Source: an uncultured Gemmatimonadota bacterium (GTDB taxonomy: Bacteria; Gemmatimonadota; Gemmatimonadetes; Gemmatimonadales; Gemmatimonadaceae). Taken from it: a stretch of DNA of 64,000 bases. Positions 40,754-49,330 of the stretch are shown piece by piece (the first letter of the stretch is position 1; every line of letters starts with the position of its first letter). Position numbers and translations under genes: made by a program. The notes under the pieces were generated by a model. The model saw nothing but the letters and a program-made list of their open reading frames with translations, ran no database searches and was not told where the DNA came from. Location: contig CAMLIT010000004.1 of the NCBI GenBank assembly GCA_946480295.1, forward strand, positions 12,090-76,089, read 5' to 3'.

Positions 40754-41982
40754 TTCCTCGGTGCCCCCGCCGGCTCCGCGACGAAACCGGGCTTGCGAAT
40801 CGCCGCCGCGAGGCGCAGCACCGGCGGCTGGGCGGGGCGCTGGAGCGCCGCTTCGCTGATCGGGACGACGCGCTCGCCGGCCGCGAGGCCGCTCTTCACC
40901 TCGTACCACTGCAGGTCCGTGACGCCGAGCTCGATGCTCCGCAGCTCGTAGCTGCTGTCCGGACGCGCGACGACGACGAAATGGCCGCCGGTGCTGCCGG
41001 AGGTGGGGTCCGGGATCAGCTCCGGGCGGAGCTGGAGGTTGAGCGAATCGGCCTTGATGCCGAACAGCCGGGCGACGGAAGAGAGCTCGCTCGCGCCGCG
41101 GACGGCATCCGCGGGCACGGCGAGGACGTTGGAGCGCCTGTCGGCGAGGATGGTGACCTCGCCGTCCATGCCGGGCATGAGCAGGCGCTCATGGTTGTCT
41201 ATGCTGACCATGATGGGGAAGAAGGTGACTCCCTGATCGACGATGGCCTGTGGCTCGATCTTCTCCACGACCCCGTTGAAGGAGCGGTCCGGGAAGGCAT
41301 CGACGACGATGGAGGCCTTCTCGCCGATGCGCACGTTGCCCATGTCCGCCTCCGCGATGTTGACCTTCATGCGGACCCGGCCGAGATCGGCGACGGTCAT
41401 GAGCGTGGCGCCGCCACCGTACACGCCGATGGCGGACTGGATGAGCTGTCCTTGCTGGACCGTCTTCGAGATGATGGTACCCGCGATCGGCGAGACGATC
41501 GTCGCCTCCTCGAGGTGCTGGCGCGCGACGTCGAGGTCCGCCCGCTTGCCGACGGCGTTGGCGTGCGCGCTGGCGAACGAGGCCGTGCTGCTGTCGTGCG
41601 CCGCGACGGTGATGACGCGCTTGGCGTACATCGAGTCGTAGCGCGTCCGCGAGAGGCGGGCGTTGCCGAGCGCGGCGAACGCGGTGACGTCGTCGGCGAG
41701 CGCCTCCTCGTACTGGTTGCGCACGTCGCGGTCGTCGACCTGCACGAGCAGCGCGCCGCGGCCGACGTTCATGCCGACGTCCACCGGGACGCGCCGCACG
41801 ATGCCCGTCGTCTTGGAGCGGATGTCGACGGGATCGATGGGCTCGAGGGCGCCGGTGGCCTGGACGCGGACCTCGACGTCGCGCGCCGCGGCTGGCACGG
41901 AGACCAGCAGCGTCGGCGCGCGCCGCGCGTCATGGCAGGCGAGTGCCATGGCCGCGGCAAGCGGCAGGATCACTCTACGCAT
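40750..41982 (-). CDS. Second adaptor (HlyD/MacA-like) heading the RND operon
   Basis: A 410-residue lipoprotein adaptor (MALAC lipobox). It has lipoyl halves (VDIRSKTTGIVRRVPVDVGM; IVSPIAGTIISKTVQQGQLI), a coiled-coil hairpin with ANAVGKRADLDVARQHLEEA, and a MacA-like barrel with MKVNIAEADMGNVRIGEKA and FPIMVSIDN. Its wording is closer to adaptors of MacB-type ABC exporters than to AcrA, yet no ABC permease is next to it. ATG at 41982 follows GAGGA; a slightly longer start at 42009 has weaker support. It is the first gene of the operon, and its stop overlaps the TolC start. Confidence 0.88.
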   Translation of the reverse strand: MRRVILPLAAAMALACHDARRAPTLLVSVPAAARDVEVRVQATGALEPIDPVDIRSKTTGIVRRVPVDVGMNVGRGALLVQVDDRDVRNQYEEALADDVTAFAALGNARLSRTRYDSMYAKRVITVAAHDSSTASFASAHANAVGKRADLDVARQHLEEATIVSPIAGTIISKTVQQGQLIQSAIGVYGGGATLMTVADLGRVRMKVNIAEADMGNVRIGEKASIVVDAFPDRSFNGVVEKIEPQAIVDQGVTFFPIMVSIDNHERLLMPGMDGEVTILADRRSNVLAVPADAVRGASELSSVARLFGIKADSLNLQLRPELIPDPTSGSTGGHFVVVARPDSSYELRSIELGVTDLQWYEVKSGLAAGERVVPISEAALQRPAQPPVLRLAAAIRKPGFVAEPAGAPRK

Positions 41983-42247
41983 CGATGCTATCCTCGAGGT
42001 GGTCGGCACCCGGCGACGGGCGCGGTCCGGTGAGACGTCTCCCCGGGAGGAGGGCGGTCCGGCCGCTCGCCTGGGGAGTGGTGCCCGACGGGCACCCGTA
42101 AATCTACGGACGAGACGCCTCGGACGTTTGAATCAAGGAATCTTTGCGCGCGCATGGCGGCGTCGCGCCGACGCATGTGTCCCGCACCGCTGGCGTCGAA
42201 GGCGTGAAGGAGGGAGTATTCGGGGACACGCGCCAGCCGAAGGGGGC
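41983..42247. promoter_or_regulatory. Divergent spacer between two efflux operons
   Basis: 265 bp with no gene. A 7-bp inverted repeat GGTGCCC-GAC-GGGCACC (42080-42096) lies near the middle and is a candidate operator for coordinated control of both operons. An AT-richer stretch around 42125-42155 (GTTTGAATCAAGGAATC) may contain the plus-strand promoter; I cannot assign boxes with confidence. Confidence 0.4.
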
Positions 42248-43453
42248 ATGCGCCTACTTCTGACGATCGCCGCCGGCGCCTGTGGCCTCTGGGCCGCGGG
42301 CGCCGGCGCACAAACGCCCATCACCCGGTCGGATGCCGTGGCCGCCGCGCTCGCGCGGGGTCCGCGGCTCGCCCTCGCGCGCGCCGATCCCACGGCGGCG
42401 CGCGCCGCGCTCCTCGCCGCGCGCGCGCTGCCCAACCCCGTGCTCGCGACGAGCTACTCGAAGTCGGTGCCGCAGCTCCACGCGACGGTGGAGCTCCCGA
42501 TCGACTATCCCTGGCTGCGCCGCGACCGCATCGCGTCGGCGCGCTCGGCGCGCGAGGCCTCGGGGTACCGGCTCGACTTCGAGAGGGCGGCGGTGGCGGT
42601 GGATGCCGACACGACCTACACTCGCGCCCTCGCCGCGGCGGCGCACGCGCGTCTCTCGGCGCGCAACGCCGTGGCCGCCGACAGCCTGCGCCGCATGGCC
42701 GTGCTGCGGCGCGACGCCGGCGACGCGAGCGATCTCGACGTGGAGCTGGCGACGGTCTTCGCCGGCCAGCAGCGGAACCTCGCGACCGCGGACTCGCTGA
42801 CCCTCGTCTCGACGCTCCTCGATCTCCAGACGGTCATGGGACTGGCGAGCGACGGCGTGGCGGTGCAGCCGGTGGACAGCCTCGCCCTGCCGCCGGACAC
42901 GGGGCTCGCGGCGATGGCGGGGACGCCCCTCCAGGTCGCGGCGGCGCGCGCGGCCCTGACCGCGTCGGAGCTGGCGCTCCGCGTGCAGCGGCGGAGCCTC
43001 TTCAACCTTCCGATTATCACGGCGGGGGTGGAGGGGCGCGACCCGACGGGGAGCGAGCCGGGCCTGCTCCCCACGGTGGGCGTGTCGATCCCCCTGCCGC
43101 TGCTCGACCGGAACCGGGGACCGATCGCGCAGGCGGCGGCCGAGCGGCAGCGCGCGTCGGCGGAGCTCCAGCTGGCGATGGTCGAGAACCGCGCAGAGGT
43201 GGCGCGGTCCCGGCGCGAACGTGACCTCGCGGTGGCGCGTGCGGTCCGCGATCGGGCGCTCGTGGCCAGCGCGGATCGGGTAGCGGCCATGTCGCTCCGC
43301 GCGTATCAGGAGGGCGCCTCCTCGCTGCCCAACGTCCTCGAGGCGCAGCGCACGGCGCGCGAGATCCTCGGGCAGTACATCGACGACCTGACCGACGCCT
43401 GGATCGCCACCGACGTGCTCCGGCTCAACACCCTGACGGCATCCGCTCCATGA
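42248..43453 (+). CDS. TolC-family outer-membrane channel (CusC/CzcC-like)
   Basis: A 401-residue OEP protein with a short signal peptide (ending GAGAQT) and no lipobox. Features are ITRSDAVAAAL, ALPNPVLATSYS, RLDFERAAVAVDADTTY, VGVSIPLPLLDRNRG (the family's IPLP.FDRN signature) and AYQEGASSLPNVLEAQR near the end. These are characteristic of CzcC/CusC-type channels of metal-type RND systems. It overlaps the adaptor gene by 4 bp. Confidence 0.9.
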   Translation: MRLLLTIAAGACGLWAAGAGAQTPITRSDAVAAALARGPRLALARADPTAARAALLAARALPNPVLATSYSKSVPQLHATVELPIDYPWLRRDRIASARSAREASGYRLDFERAAVAVDADTTYTRALAAAAHARLSARNAVAADSLRRMAVLRRDAGDASDLDVELATVFAGQQRNLATADSLTLVSTLLDLQTVMGLASDGVAVQPVDSLALPPDTGLAAMAGTPLQVAAARAALTASELALRVQRRSLFNLPIITAGVEGRDPTGSEPGLLPTVGVSIPLPLLDRNRGPIAQAAAERQRASAELQLAMVENRAEVARSRRERDLAVARAVRDRALVASADRVAAMSLRAYQEGASSLPNVLEAQRTAREILGQYIDDLTDAWIATDVLRLNTLTASAP

Positions 43454-44580
43454 CGACCCCCTTCGCTCAGCCCCTCGCCTTCGCGGGCGCCCGCCTGCGG
43501 CGCGGCGCGGCGGCCGGCGTCCTGCTCGCCGCCGCGGTCGTCGGGTGCGGCCATCACGGGGGCGGCGACGACGAGGGCGACCAGGCGAGCGTGCCCGCCG
43601 TCGTCGGCGCGCGGCTCGCCGTCGCGGCGCGGCAGCCCTTCACCGAGACCGTCGGCGCGATCGGCACCGTGCAGCCGCGCGCCGGCCACGTCGCCTCGCT
43701 CGGCGCCCCCGCGCCGACGCGCATCGCCCGGGTCTACGTGACCACCGGCCAGCACGTCACGAAGGGCGAGCCGCTCGTCGAGCTGGAGCAGGCCGGCTTC
43801 CAGGCGAGCGCACAGAGCGCCGAGGCTGCGGTGACCGCGGCGCGCCAGAACTACGAGCGCGAGCAGCGGCTGTCGCGCGAGGGCATCGTCCCGCGCAAGG
43901 ACGTGGAGCAGGCCGCGGCCGATCTCGCGCGCGCGCAGGCGGATCTCGTGACCGCGCGCCGCGCCAGCGAGCTCTCCGTGCTGCGCGCCCCGATCAGCGG
44001 CGTGGTGACGCGGATGTCCGCGGTGCTCGGCGCGTCCGTGGACGCGAACCAGCCGCTCGTCGACATCGCCGATCCGAGCGCGGTGGACATCGTCCTCGGC
44101 GTCACGCCGACCGAGGCGGCGCGCGTACACCCGGGGGCCAAGGTCACGTTGAGCGCGGGGGCGAACGCGGCCGGCGAGCCGCTGGGGATCGGCACCGTGG
44201 TGGACGTCTCGGGGACGGTGGACACCGTGACGCGGTCGGTGGCGGTGCGCGTCCAGGCGCCGGCGACGCGCCGGCCGCTCCGCATCGGCGAGACGGTGTT
44301 CGGCCGGATCGCCGTCGCCATGCACCCGAACGCCATCACCGTGCCGATCGAGGCGCTCGTGCCGGAGGGCGAGGGGTTCAAGGTCTTCGTGGTGGACGCG
44401 GCGGGCACGGCGCACGCGCGCCCGGTGACCGTGGGCGCGCGGACGGACAGCCTCGCCGAGATCACGAGCGGGCTGCGCGGGGGGGAGCGCGTCGTCGCCT
44501 ACGGCGCCTACGGCGTGGAGGACAGCGCGAAGGTGGTGCCGCTCGGGCAGGACGCGCCCGCGCCGACGGCGAAGCGATGA
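43450..44580 (+). CDS. RND adaptor lipoprotein with metal-ligand-rich N-terminus
   Basis: A 376-residue membrane-fusion lipoprotein. Right after lipobox VVGC comes GHHGGGDDEGDQ, a His/Asp/Glu-rich tether that could bind divalent metals. Lipoyl halves (HVASLGAPAPTRIARVYVTTG, abbreviated ends; SVLRAPISGVVTRMSAVLG) surround a short coiled coil (about 125-170), followed by barrel and C-terminal domains (VPEGEGFKVFVVD). The arrangement channel-adaptor-pump with ATGA overlaps on both sides is that of Cus/Czc-type operons. Confidence 0.92.
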   Translation: MTTPFAQPLAFAGARLRRGAAAGVLLAAAVVGCGHHGGGDDEGDQASVPAVVGARLAVAARQPFTETVGAIGTVQPRAGHVASLGAPAPTRIARVYVTTGQHVTKGEPLVELEQAGFQASAQSAEAAVTAARQNYEREQRLSREGIVPRKDVEQAAADLARAQADLVTARRASELSVLRAPISGVVTRMSAVLGASVDANQPLVDIADPSAVDIVLGVTPTEAARVHPGAKVTLSAGANAAGEPLGIGTVVDVSGTVDTVTRSVAVRVQAPATRRPLRIGETVFGRIAVAMHPNAITVPIEALVPEGEGFKVFVVDAAGTAHARPVTVGARTDSLAEITSGLRGGERVVAYGAYGVEDSAKVVPLGQDAPAPTAKR

Positions 44581-47500
44581 CGACGCCGACCCACCGCCCG
44601 ACGGTGAGCGGCCCGGCGATGATCCCGGCGTCGCGGGCGCGCGGGCTGTTCGGCGTCCTCGCCGAGCAGCGGCGCTTCGTCTACATGGCCGTCGCCCTGC
44701 TCAGCGCGGCCGGGATCTGGGCGGCGTTCCGCCTGGCGTCGGCGATCTACCCGGAGCTCGACTTCTCGCGCATAACGATCGTGACGCAGGGCTCCGCGCT
44801 CGGCGCCCGCCAGGTGCTGTTCTCCATCACGCGCCCGATCGAGGAGGCGGTGAGCGTGGTGCCCGGGGTGACGCGGGTGCAGTCGCGCTCCATCCGCGGC
44901 GCGAGCGAGATCAACGTCACCTTCGCGCCGAACGCCGACATGCAGTACGCCCTGCAGCAGGTGCAGGCGCGGGTGAACCAGGCGCAGACCGACCTGCCGC
45001 CGGGGCTGGACATCGAGGTCGAGCGCCTCACGCCGTCACTCTTCCCCATCGTCTCGTACAACCTGGAGGGGGGCGATCCGGCGACGCTCTACGACATCGC
45101 CCGCTACCAGATCCGGCCGCTGCTCTCGCGCGTCCCCGGCGTCGGGCGGGTGGACGTGATGGGGAGCGACGTGCGCGAGATCGAGGTCGTCGCCGATCCG
45201 ACGCGGCTGGCGGCGCAGGGGATGACCTACGACGACCTCGCGGCCGCGATCCGGCAGTCGACGACCGTGCAGGCGGTGGGACGGCTCCCCGAGAACTACA
45301 AGCAGTACCTCATCGTCACGACCTCGGAGGCGCGCACGCCCGACGACGTCGCCAACATCGTCGTCGCGCACGGGCTGCGGGTGCGCGACCTCGCGACCGT
45401 GGCGCCGGGGACGGAGGATCACGTCCGGATCATCTCCGGCGACGGGCGGCCCGCGGCGCTGCTCAACATCACGCGCCAGATCGGCGGCAACACCCTGAGC
45501 ATCGCCGACTCCGTCGCCTCCCTCGTGCGCACGATCGGGCGGACGCTGCCGCCCGGCGTGCACCTCAAGGCCGTCTACGACCAGGCCGCGCTCGTGCGCG
45601 ACGCGGTGAAGTCGGTGCGCGACGCGATGATCATCGGCGCCGTGCTCGCCGTGCTCGTCCTCCTCCTCTTCCTGCGCCACGCGCGCATCACGGCGATCAG
45701 CGCCTCGTCCATCCCGCTGACGATGACGATCACCGTCTTCGTGATGTCGCTCGTCGGCCAGACCTTCAACCTGATGACGCTCGGCGCGATGGCGATCGCC
45801 ATCGGCCTCGTCATCGACGACGCGGTCGTCGTCACGGAGAACATCGTCAGGCACCTGCACCTGCACCCGGATCGCGACGTCGCGGTGCGCCTCGCCGTGC
45901 AGGAGCTGATCTGGCCGGTGACGACCTCCACGCTGACGACGGTGGTCGTCTTCCTCCCCCTCGGGCTGCTCACCGGGGTGGAGGGCCAGTTCTTCCACGC
46001 GCTGTCGATCACGCTGACGATCGCGGTGCTGGTGTCGCTCCTCCTCGCCCTCACCATCATCCCGCTGCTGTCGGAGCAGTATCTCACGGTGGCCGACGCG
46101 GAGTATGCCGGCGAGGACGGCGCCGCGCCGCGGCGGCGGCGGGGGGCGGCGGCCTGGCTCGAGCGCGTCGGCGCGGCGGTGGACGCGCTCTCCGTGCGCT
46201 ACGAGCGCGCGCTCGGCGCGACGCTCCACCACGGCCGTCGCATGGCGATCGCCGCGGCGGTGCTCGTCGTCGCCGGCATCGCGGCGTACCACTTCGTCGG
46301 GACGGGGTTCCTGCCGGAGATGGACGAGGGAGCGTTCGTGCTCGACTACGTGAGCCCCGGCGGGACGGCGCTCGCCGAGACCGACCGCCAGCTCCACATC
46401 GTGGAGCACATCCTCGCCACGGAACCCGAGATCACCGGCACCTCGCGGCGGACGGGCGCGGAGATGGGGCTGTTCGCGACGGAGCAGAACAGCGGCGACA
46501 TCGTCGCGCGGCTCGCGCCGCAGTCGGAGCGCGACCGCTCGGTGTTCGAGGTGATGGACGAGGTGCGTGACCGGGTGAACGCCGCCGTGCCGCGGCTGCG
46601 CATCGAGTTCGTGCAGATCCTGTCCGACGTCATCAACGACCTCGCCGGCGCCGCGCGCCCCGTCGAGATCAAGCTGTACGGGCCGGACCTCGTGGCGCTC
46701 GAGAGCTACGCGAAGCGCGTGGCGCCGCAGCTCGCGAAGGTCGACGGGATCGAGGACCTGTACGACGGCGTGAGCGAGCCGAGCGCGGAGCTGGCGATGA
46801 GCGTGGACGGTGCGGAGGCGAACCGCATCGGCCTCACCCCCGACCAGGTGGGCGCGGAGGTCAGCGGTGCGCTGCTCGGCGTCGAGGCGGGGGAGGTGCG
46901 GCTCGAGGACCGCTCCGTGGGCATCCGCGTGCGCGCGCCCGACTCCGTCCGCTTCAATCCCCTGCTGCTCGGCGCGCTGCCCGTGCTCTCGCCGGAGACG
47001 CACGCCACGGCGCCCCTCGCCACCCTCGCCACCTTCCAGCCCACGGAGACGCGGGCCGAGCTGCTGCGCGAGAACCAGCAGCAGATGATCGACATGACCG
47101 CCGACATCAGCGGGCGCTCGCTCGGCGCGATCATGAAGGACGTGAAGAAGGTGCTCGCCGCCGAGCCGCCGCCGCCGGGGATCCGCCTCGAGCTGGCCGG
47201 CCAGTACGCGAGCCAGCAGGCCGCCTTCCGCGCGCTGCTCCTCGTGCTCGCGCTGGCCGCGGTGAGCGTGATCGCGGTGATGGTGATCCAGTTCCAGTCG
47301 TTCGTCGAGCCATTCGTCGTGCTGCTCGCCGCGCCGCTCTCCTTCGTCGGCGCCATGGTGCTGCTCCTCGCCACGGCCACGGCGCTCAACGTCTCGAGCT
47401 TCATGGGACTGATCCTGCTCGTCGGGCTCATCGTGAAGAACGGGATCATCCTGCTCGACTTCACGCGGCGCCGCATGGTGGAGTCCGGCGTCGCGCTCGA

Positions 47501-47741
47501 GCCGGCGATCCGCGAGGCGGCGCGCATCCGGCTCCGGCCGATCCTGATGACGACGCTCTGCACGCTCTTCGGGCTGCTGCCCCTCGCCCTCGGGCTCGGC
47601 GCCGGCAGCGAGCTGCAGAAGCCACTCGCGCTCGCCGTGATCGGCGGCCTCGCGCTCTCCACGCCGATCACGCTCTTCGTCGTGCCGACGCTGCTCGTGG
47701 CGATCCGCGGCCGCGACTACACGCTGCCGATCGGCGACTGA
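44577..47741 (+). CDS. RND efflux permease
   Basis: A 1054-residue RND pump with 12 helices. The N-terminus has an extra 30-residue tail before the first helix (RRFVYMAVALLSAAGIWAAF). Helix 4 reads AMAIAIGLVIDDAVVVTENI, with the double Asp of drug-type (HAE) pumps, not the single-Asp pattern I associate with heavy-metal CzcA/CusA. The MQYALQQVQARVNQAQTDLPPG segment and SSFMGLILLVGLIVKNGIIL are typical. It ends an operon whose channel and adaptor look metal-type, so the substrate class is uncertain. Confidence 0.93.
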   Translation: MTTPTHRPTVSGPAMIPASRARGLFGVLAEQRRFVYMAVALLSAAGIWAAFRLASAIYPELDFSRITIVTQGSALGARQVLFSITRPIEEAVSVVPGVTRVQSRSIRGASEINVTFAPNADMQYALQQVQARVNQAQTDLPPGLDIEVERLTPSLFPIVSYNLEGGDPATLYDIARYQIRPLLSRVPGVGRVDVMGSDVREIEVVADPTRLAAQGMTYDDLAAAIRQSTTVQAVGRLPENYKQYLIVTTSEARTPDDVANIVVAHGLRVRDLATVAPGTEDHVRIISGDGRPAALLNITRQIGGNTLSIADSVASLVRTIGRTLPPGVHLKAVYDQAALVRDAVKSVRDAMIIGAVLAVLVLLLFLRHARITAISASSIPLTMTITVFVMSLVGQTFNLMTLGAMAIAIGLVIDDAVVVTENIVRHLHLHPDRDVAVRLAVQELIWPVTTSTLTTVVVFLPLGLLTGVEGQFFHALSITLTIAVLVSLLLALTIIPLLSEQYLTVADAEYAGEDGAAPRRRRGAAAWLERVGAAVDALSVRYERALGATLHHGRRMAIAAAVLVVAGIAAYHFVGTGFLPEMDEGAFVLDYVSPGGTALAETDRQLHIVEHILATEPEITGTSRRTGAEMGLFATEQNSGDIVARLAPQSERDRSVFEVMDEVRDRVNAAVPRLRIEFVQILSDVINDLAGAARPVEIKLYGPDLVALESYAKRVAPQLAKVDGIEDLYDGVSEPSAELAMSVDGAEANRIGLTPDQVGAEVSGALLGVEAGEVRLEDRSVGIRVRAPDSVRFNPLLLGALPVLSPETHATAPLATLATFQPTETRAELLRENQQQMIDMTADISGRSLGAIMKDVKKVLAAEPPPPGIRLELAGQYASQQAAFRALLLVLALAAVSVIAVMVIQFQSFVEPFVVLLAAPLSFVGAMVLLLATATALNVSSFMGLILLVGLIVKNGIILLDFTRRRMVESGVALEPAIREAARIRLRPILMTTLCTLFGLLPLALGLGAGSELQKPLALAVIGGLALSTPITLFVVPTLLVAIRGRDYTLPIGD

Positions 47742-47830
47742 CCGGTCGAGGCGGGCGATCGACGCGGCTGCGGCCGTCGGGCACGGGCTCTGCGCCTCGG
47801 GCGCTTTCCACGTCCAACGAGGAGCACGAG

Positions 47831-48541
47831 ATGCGAACCGGCATGCGCAGGAGAGCGATCTCGCTCGGCACCGCCGTCCTGATCCCCATGGTCGTTCTCG
47901 CCGGCTGCAGCGGCAGCTCGAACGACGACGCGAGCTACAACCACCAGGGATCGGCGGATACGGCGGCGACGGCATCCACCGCCGGCGCGAGCACGTCGGC
48001 CACCACGACGACCTCGGCTGGCGAGGTCGCGGCCAGCCCGCAGATCGCGAACTGGAACGACGACAACATCGTCGCCAAGCTCGCCATGTCCGACCGGGGA
48101 GAGGTGCAGCTCGGAAAGCTCGCCGAATCGAAGGCGACCAGTCCGGCCGTGAAGAGCTTCGCGAAGATGCTCGTGACGGATCACGGCAAGGGGGAGGGCG
48201 AGGTCCACTCGCTGGAGCGGAAGGCGAAGCTCCCGGCCAGGACTCCGCCGGACGATTCAACGGCGAAGGAGAACGCCGACCTGATGAGGAAGTTCTCGTC
48301 GATGTCGAAGGGAGCGGCGTGGGACTCCGCCTTCGTCCAGCACGAGATCGAGGACCATCAGCACGACATCGCCGACGCGAAGGCGATGCAGAACCAGGCG
48401 AAGGACGCGCAGCTCAAGCAGCTCATCGGGAAGGAGCTGCCGCAGCTGCAGAAGCATCTCGATGCGGCGCAGCAGACCATGGGACAGATCGGCGGCAGCG
48501 CGGCGGCGACGAGCGGGGATTCCGCGAAGCGCAGCTACTGA
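47831..48541 (+). CDS. DUF4142 lipoprotein
   Basis: A 236-residue lipoprotein (lipobox VLAGC) with a Ser/Thr/Ala-rich linker (residues 30-65), then a DUF4142 helical domain. Helices include DDNIVAKLAMSDRGEVQLGKLAESKA, VKSFAKMLVTDHGKGE and WDSAFVQHEIEDHQHDI, with the conserved DH and HE..DH-type His/Asp/Glu positions of the family. A Ser/Ala-rich tail follows. ATG at 47831 is preceded by GAGGAG. It lies 89 bp after the RND pump, but an independent hairpin ends it. Biochemical role unknown. Confidence 0.88.
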   Translation: MRTGMRRRAISLGTAVLIPMVVLAGCSGSSNDDASYNHQGSADTAATASTAGASTSATTTTSAGEVAASPQIANWNDDNIVAKLAMSDRGEVQLGKLAESKATSPAVKSFAKMLVTDHGKGEGEVHSLERKAKLPARTPPDDSTAKENADLMRKFSSMSKGAAWDSAFVQHEIEDHQHDIADAKAMQNQAKDAQLKQLIGKELPQLQKHLDAAQQTMGQIGGSAAATSGDSAKRSY

Positions 48542-48556
48542 GCGCCGCATTCACGG

Positions 48557-49246
48557 TCATCGCCGGTGCCACACGGCACCGGCGATGGACGCGGCGAGCA
48601 GGAGGATGGGCAGGAGCAGCGACGTGGCGTCATTCCACGACGCCCACGTGACGGTGAGGATCGCGCCGCCGAGATAGACGAGCCAGACGATCGCCAGCAG
48701 CGTCGTGCTGTGGGTCGGGGCTTCGGGGGTCGGCCGGTCGTAGCCGAGGCGTTTCCGCGCCTCTCCGGCGACGAGGCTCGTCAACGTGCCGGTGATGTAG
48801 GTCGAGACGATGCCCGGGATGCGCAGCCGCCGCACGGCGGCGCTCTGGACGCCCATGGCGACGGCGAGCAGGACGAGCATGAACTGCTGGCCGACCAGCG
48901 TGGGCACCAGCCCGACCAGCCAGGTCACCGCGGCGACCACGAGCACGGCCAGCTCGAGGCCGAGCGCGCTGGTGACGGAATGCGGCCAGGGTTCGGTGCT
49001 CTGATCCCGCTCCACGATGGCCGCGCCGATCGCCACGCCGATCACGAACCCGACGAGCGCACTGCCGGTGCGCACGATGTCGCCCCCATTCCCGCGTCCC
49101 AGCGCGACGCCGAAATGAATCGTGTTGCCGGTCATGTTGGCCGTGAAGACGTGGCCGATGGTGTAGTAGCTGACCGCATCGACGGAGCCGGCGGCGCAGG
49201 TCAGGAGGAGCACGATCACGCGGAGCACGACCCGTCGCCGCTGCAA
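48557..49246 (-). CDS. DUF1275 (YoaK-type) membrane protein
   Basis: A 229-residue inner-membrane protein with about six helices. Family features are AAGSVDAVSYYTIGHVFTANMTGNT near the N-terminus and AVAMGVQSAAVRRL followed by VSTYITGTLTSL. Function is not established; the family is widespread as predicted small-molecule transporters. The TTG start at 49246 is tentative because no Shine-Dalgarno is clear; a GTG three codons further in would also preserve the first helix. The gene stands alone between convergent and same-strand neighbours. Confidence 0.85.
   Translation of the reverse strand: MQRRRVVLRVIVLLLTCAAGSVDAVSYYTIGHVFTANMTGNTIHFGVALGRGNGGDIVRTGSALVGFVIGVAIGAAIVERDQSTEPWPHSVTSALGLELAVLVVAAVTWLVGLVPTLVGQQFMLVLLAVAMGVQSAAVRRLRIPGIVSTYITGTLTSLVAGEARKRLGYDRPTPEAPTHSTTLLAIVWLVYLGGAILTVTWASWNDATSLLLPILLLAASIAGAVWHRR
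48559..48586 (+). terminator. Terminator of DUF4142 lipoprotein gene
   Basis: A perfect 12-bp stem (48559-48570 / 48575-48586) with an ACAC loop, 17 bp after the stop. It overlaps the final codons of the convergent DUF1275 gene, so it may serve both. Confidence 0.75.
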
Positions 49247-49287
49247 CGGCCGGACCGGGCGGGCTCACGAGCGCTCGCCGCGGGAGT

Positions 49288-49320
49288 CCCGGCGCGCGCC
49301 GTCGTCAGGCGCGCGCCGGG
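49288..49320 (-). terminator. Terminator of DUF1906 gene
   Basis: A perfect 13-bp GC stem (49288-49300 / 49308-49320) with a 7-nt loop, 10 bp beyond the stop of the minus-strand DUF1906 gene. No T-tract. Confidence 0.7.
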
Positions 49321-49330
49321 CGTCGCCTCC

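Noticed and set aside
45036..48260. About 1070-codon minus-strand frame opposite the second RND pump
   Set aside because: Same reason; no motif and it crosses the boundary of two real plus-strand genes.
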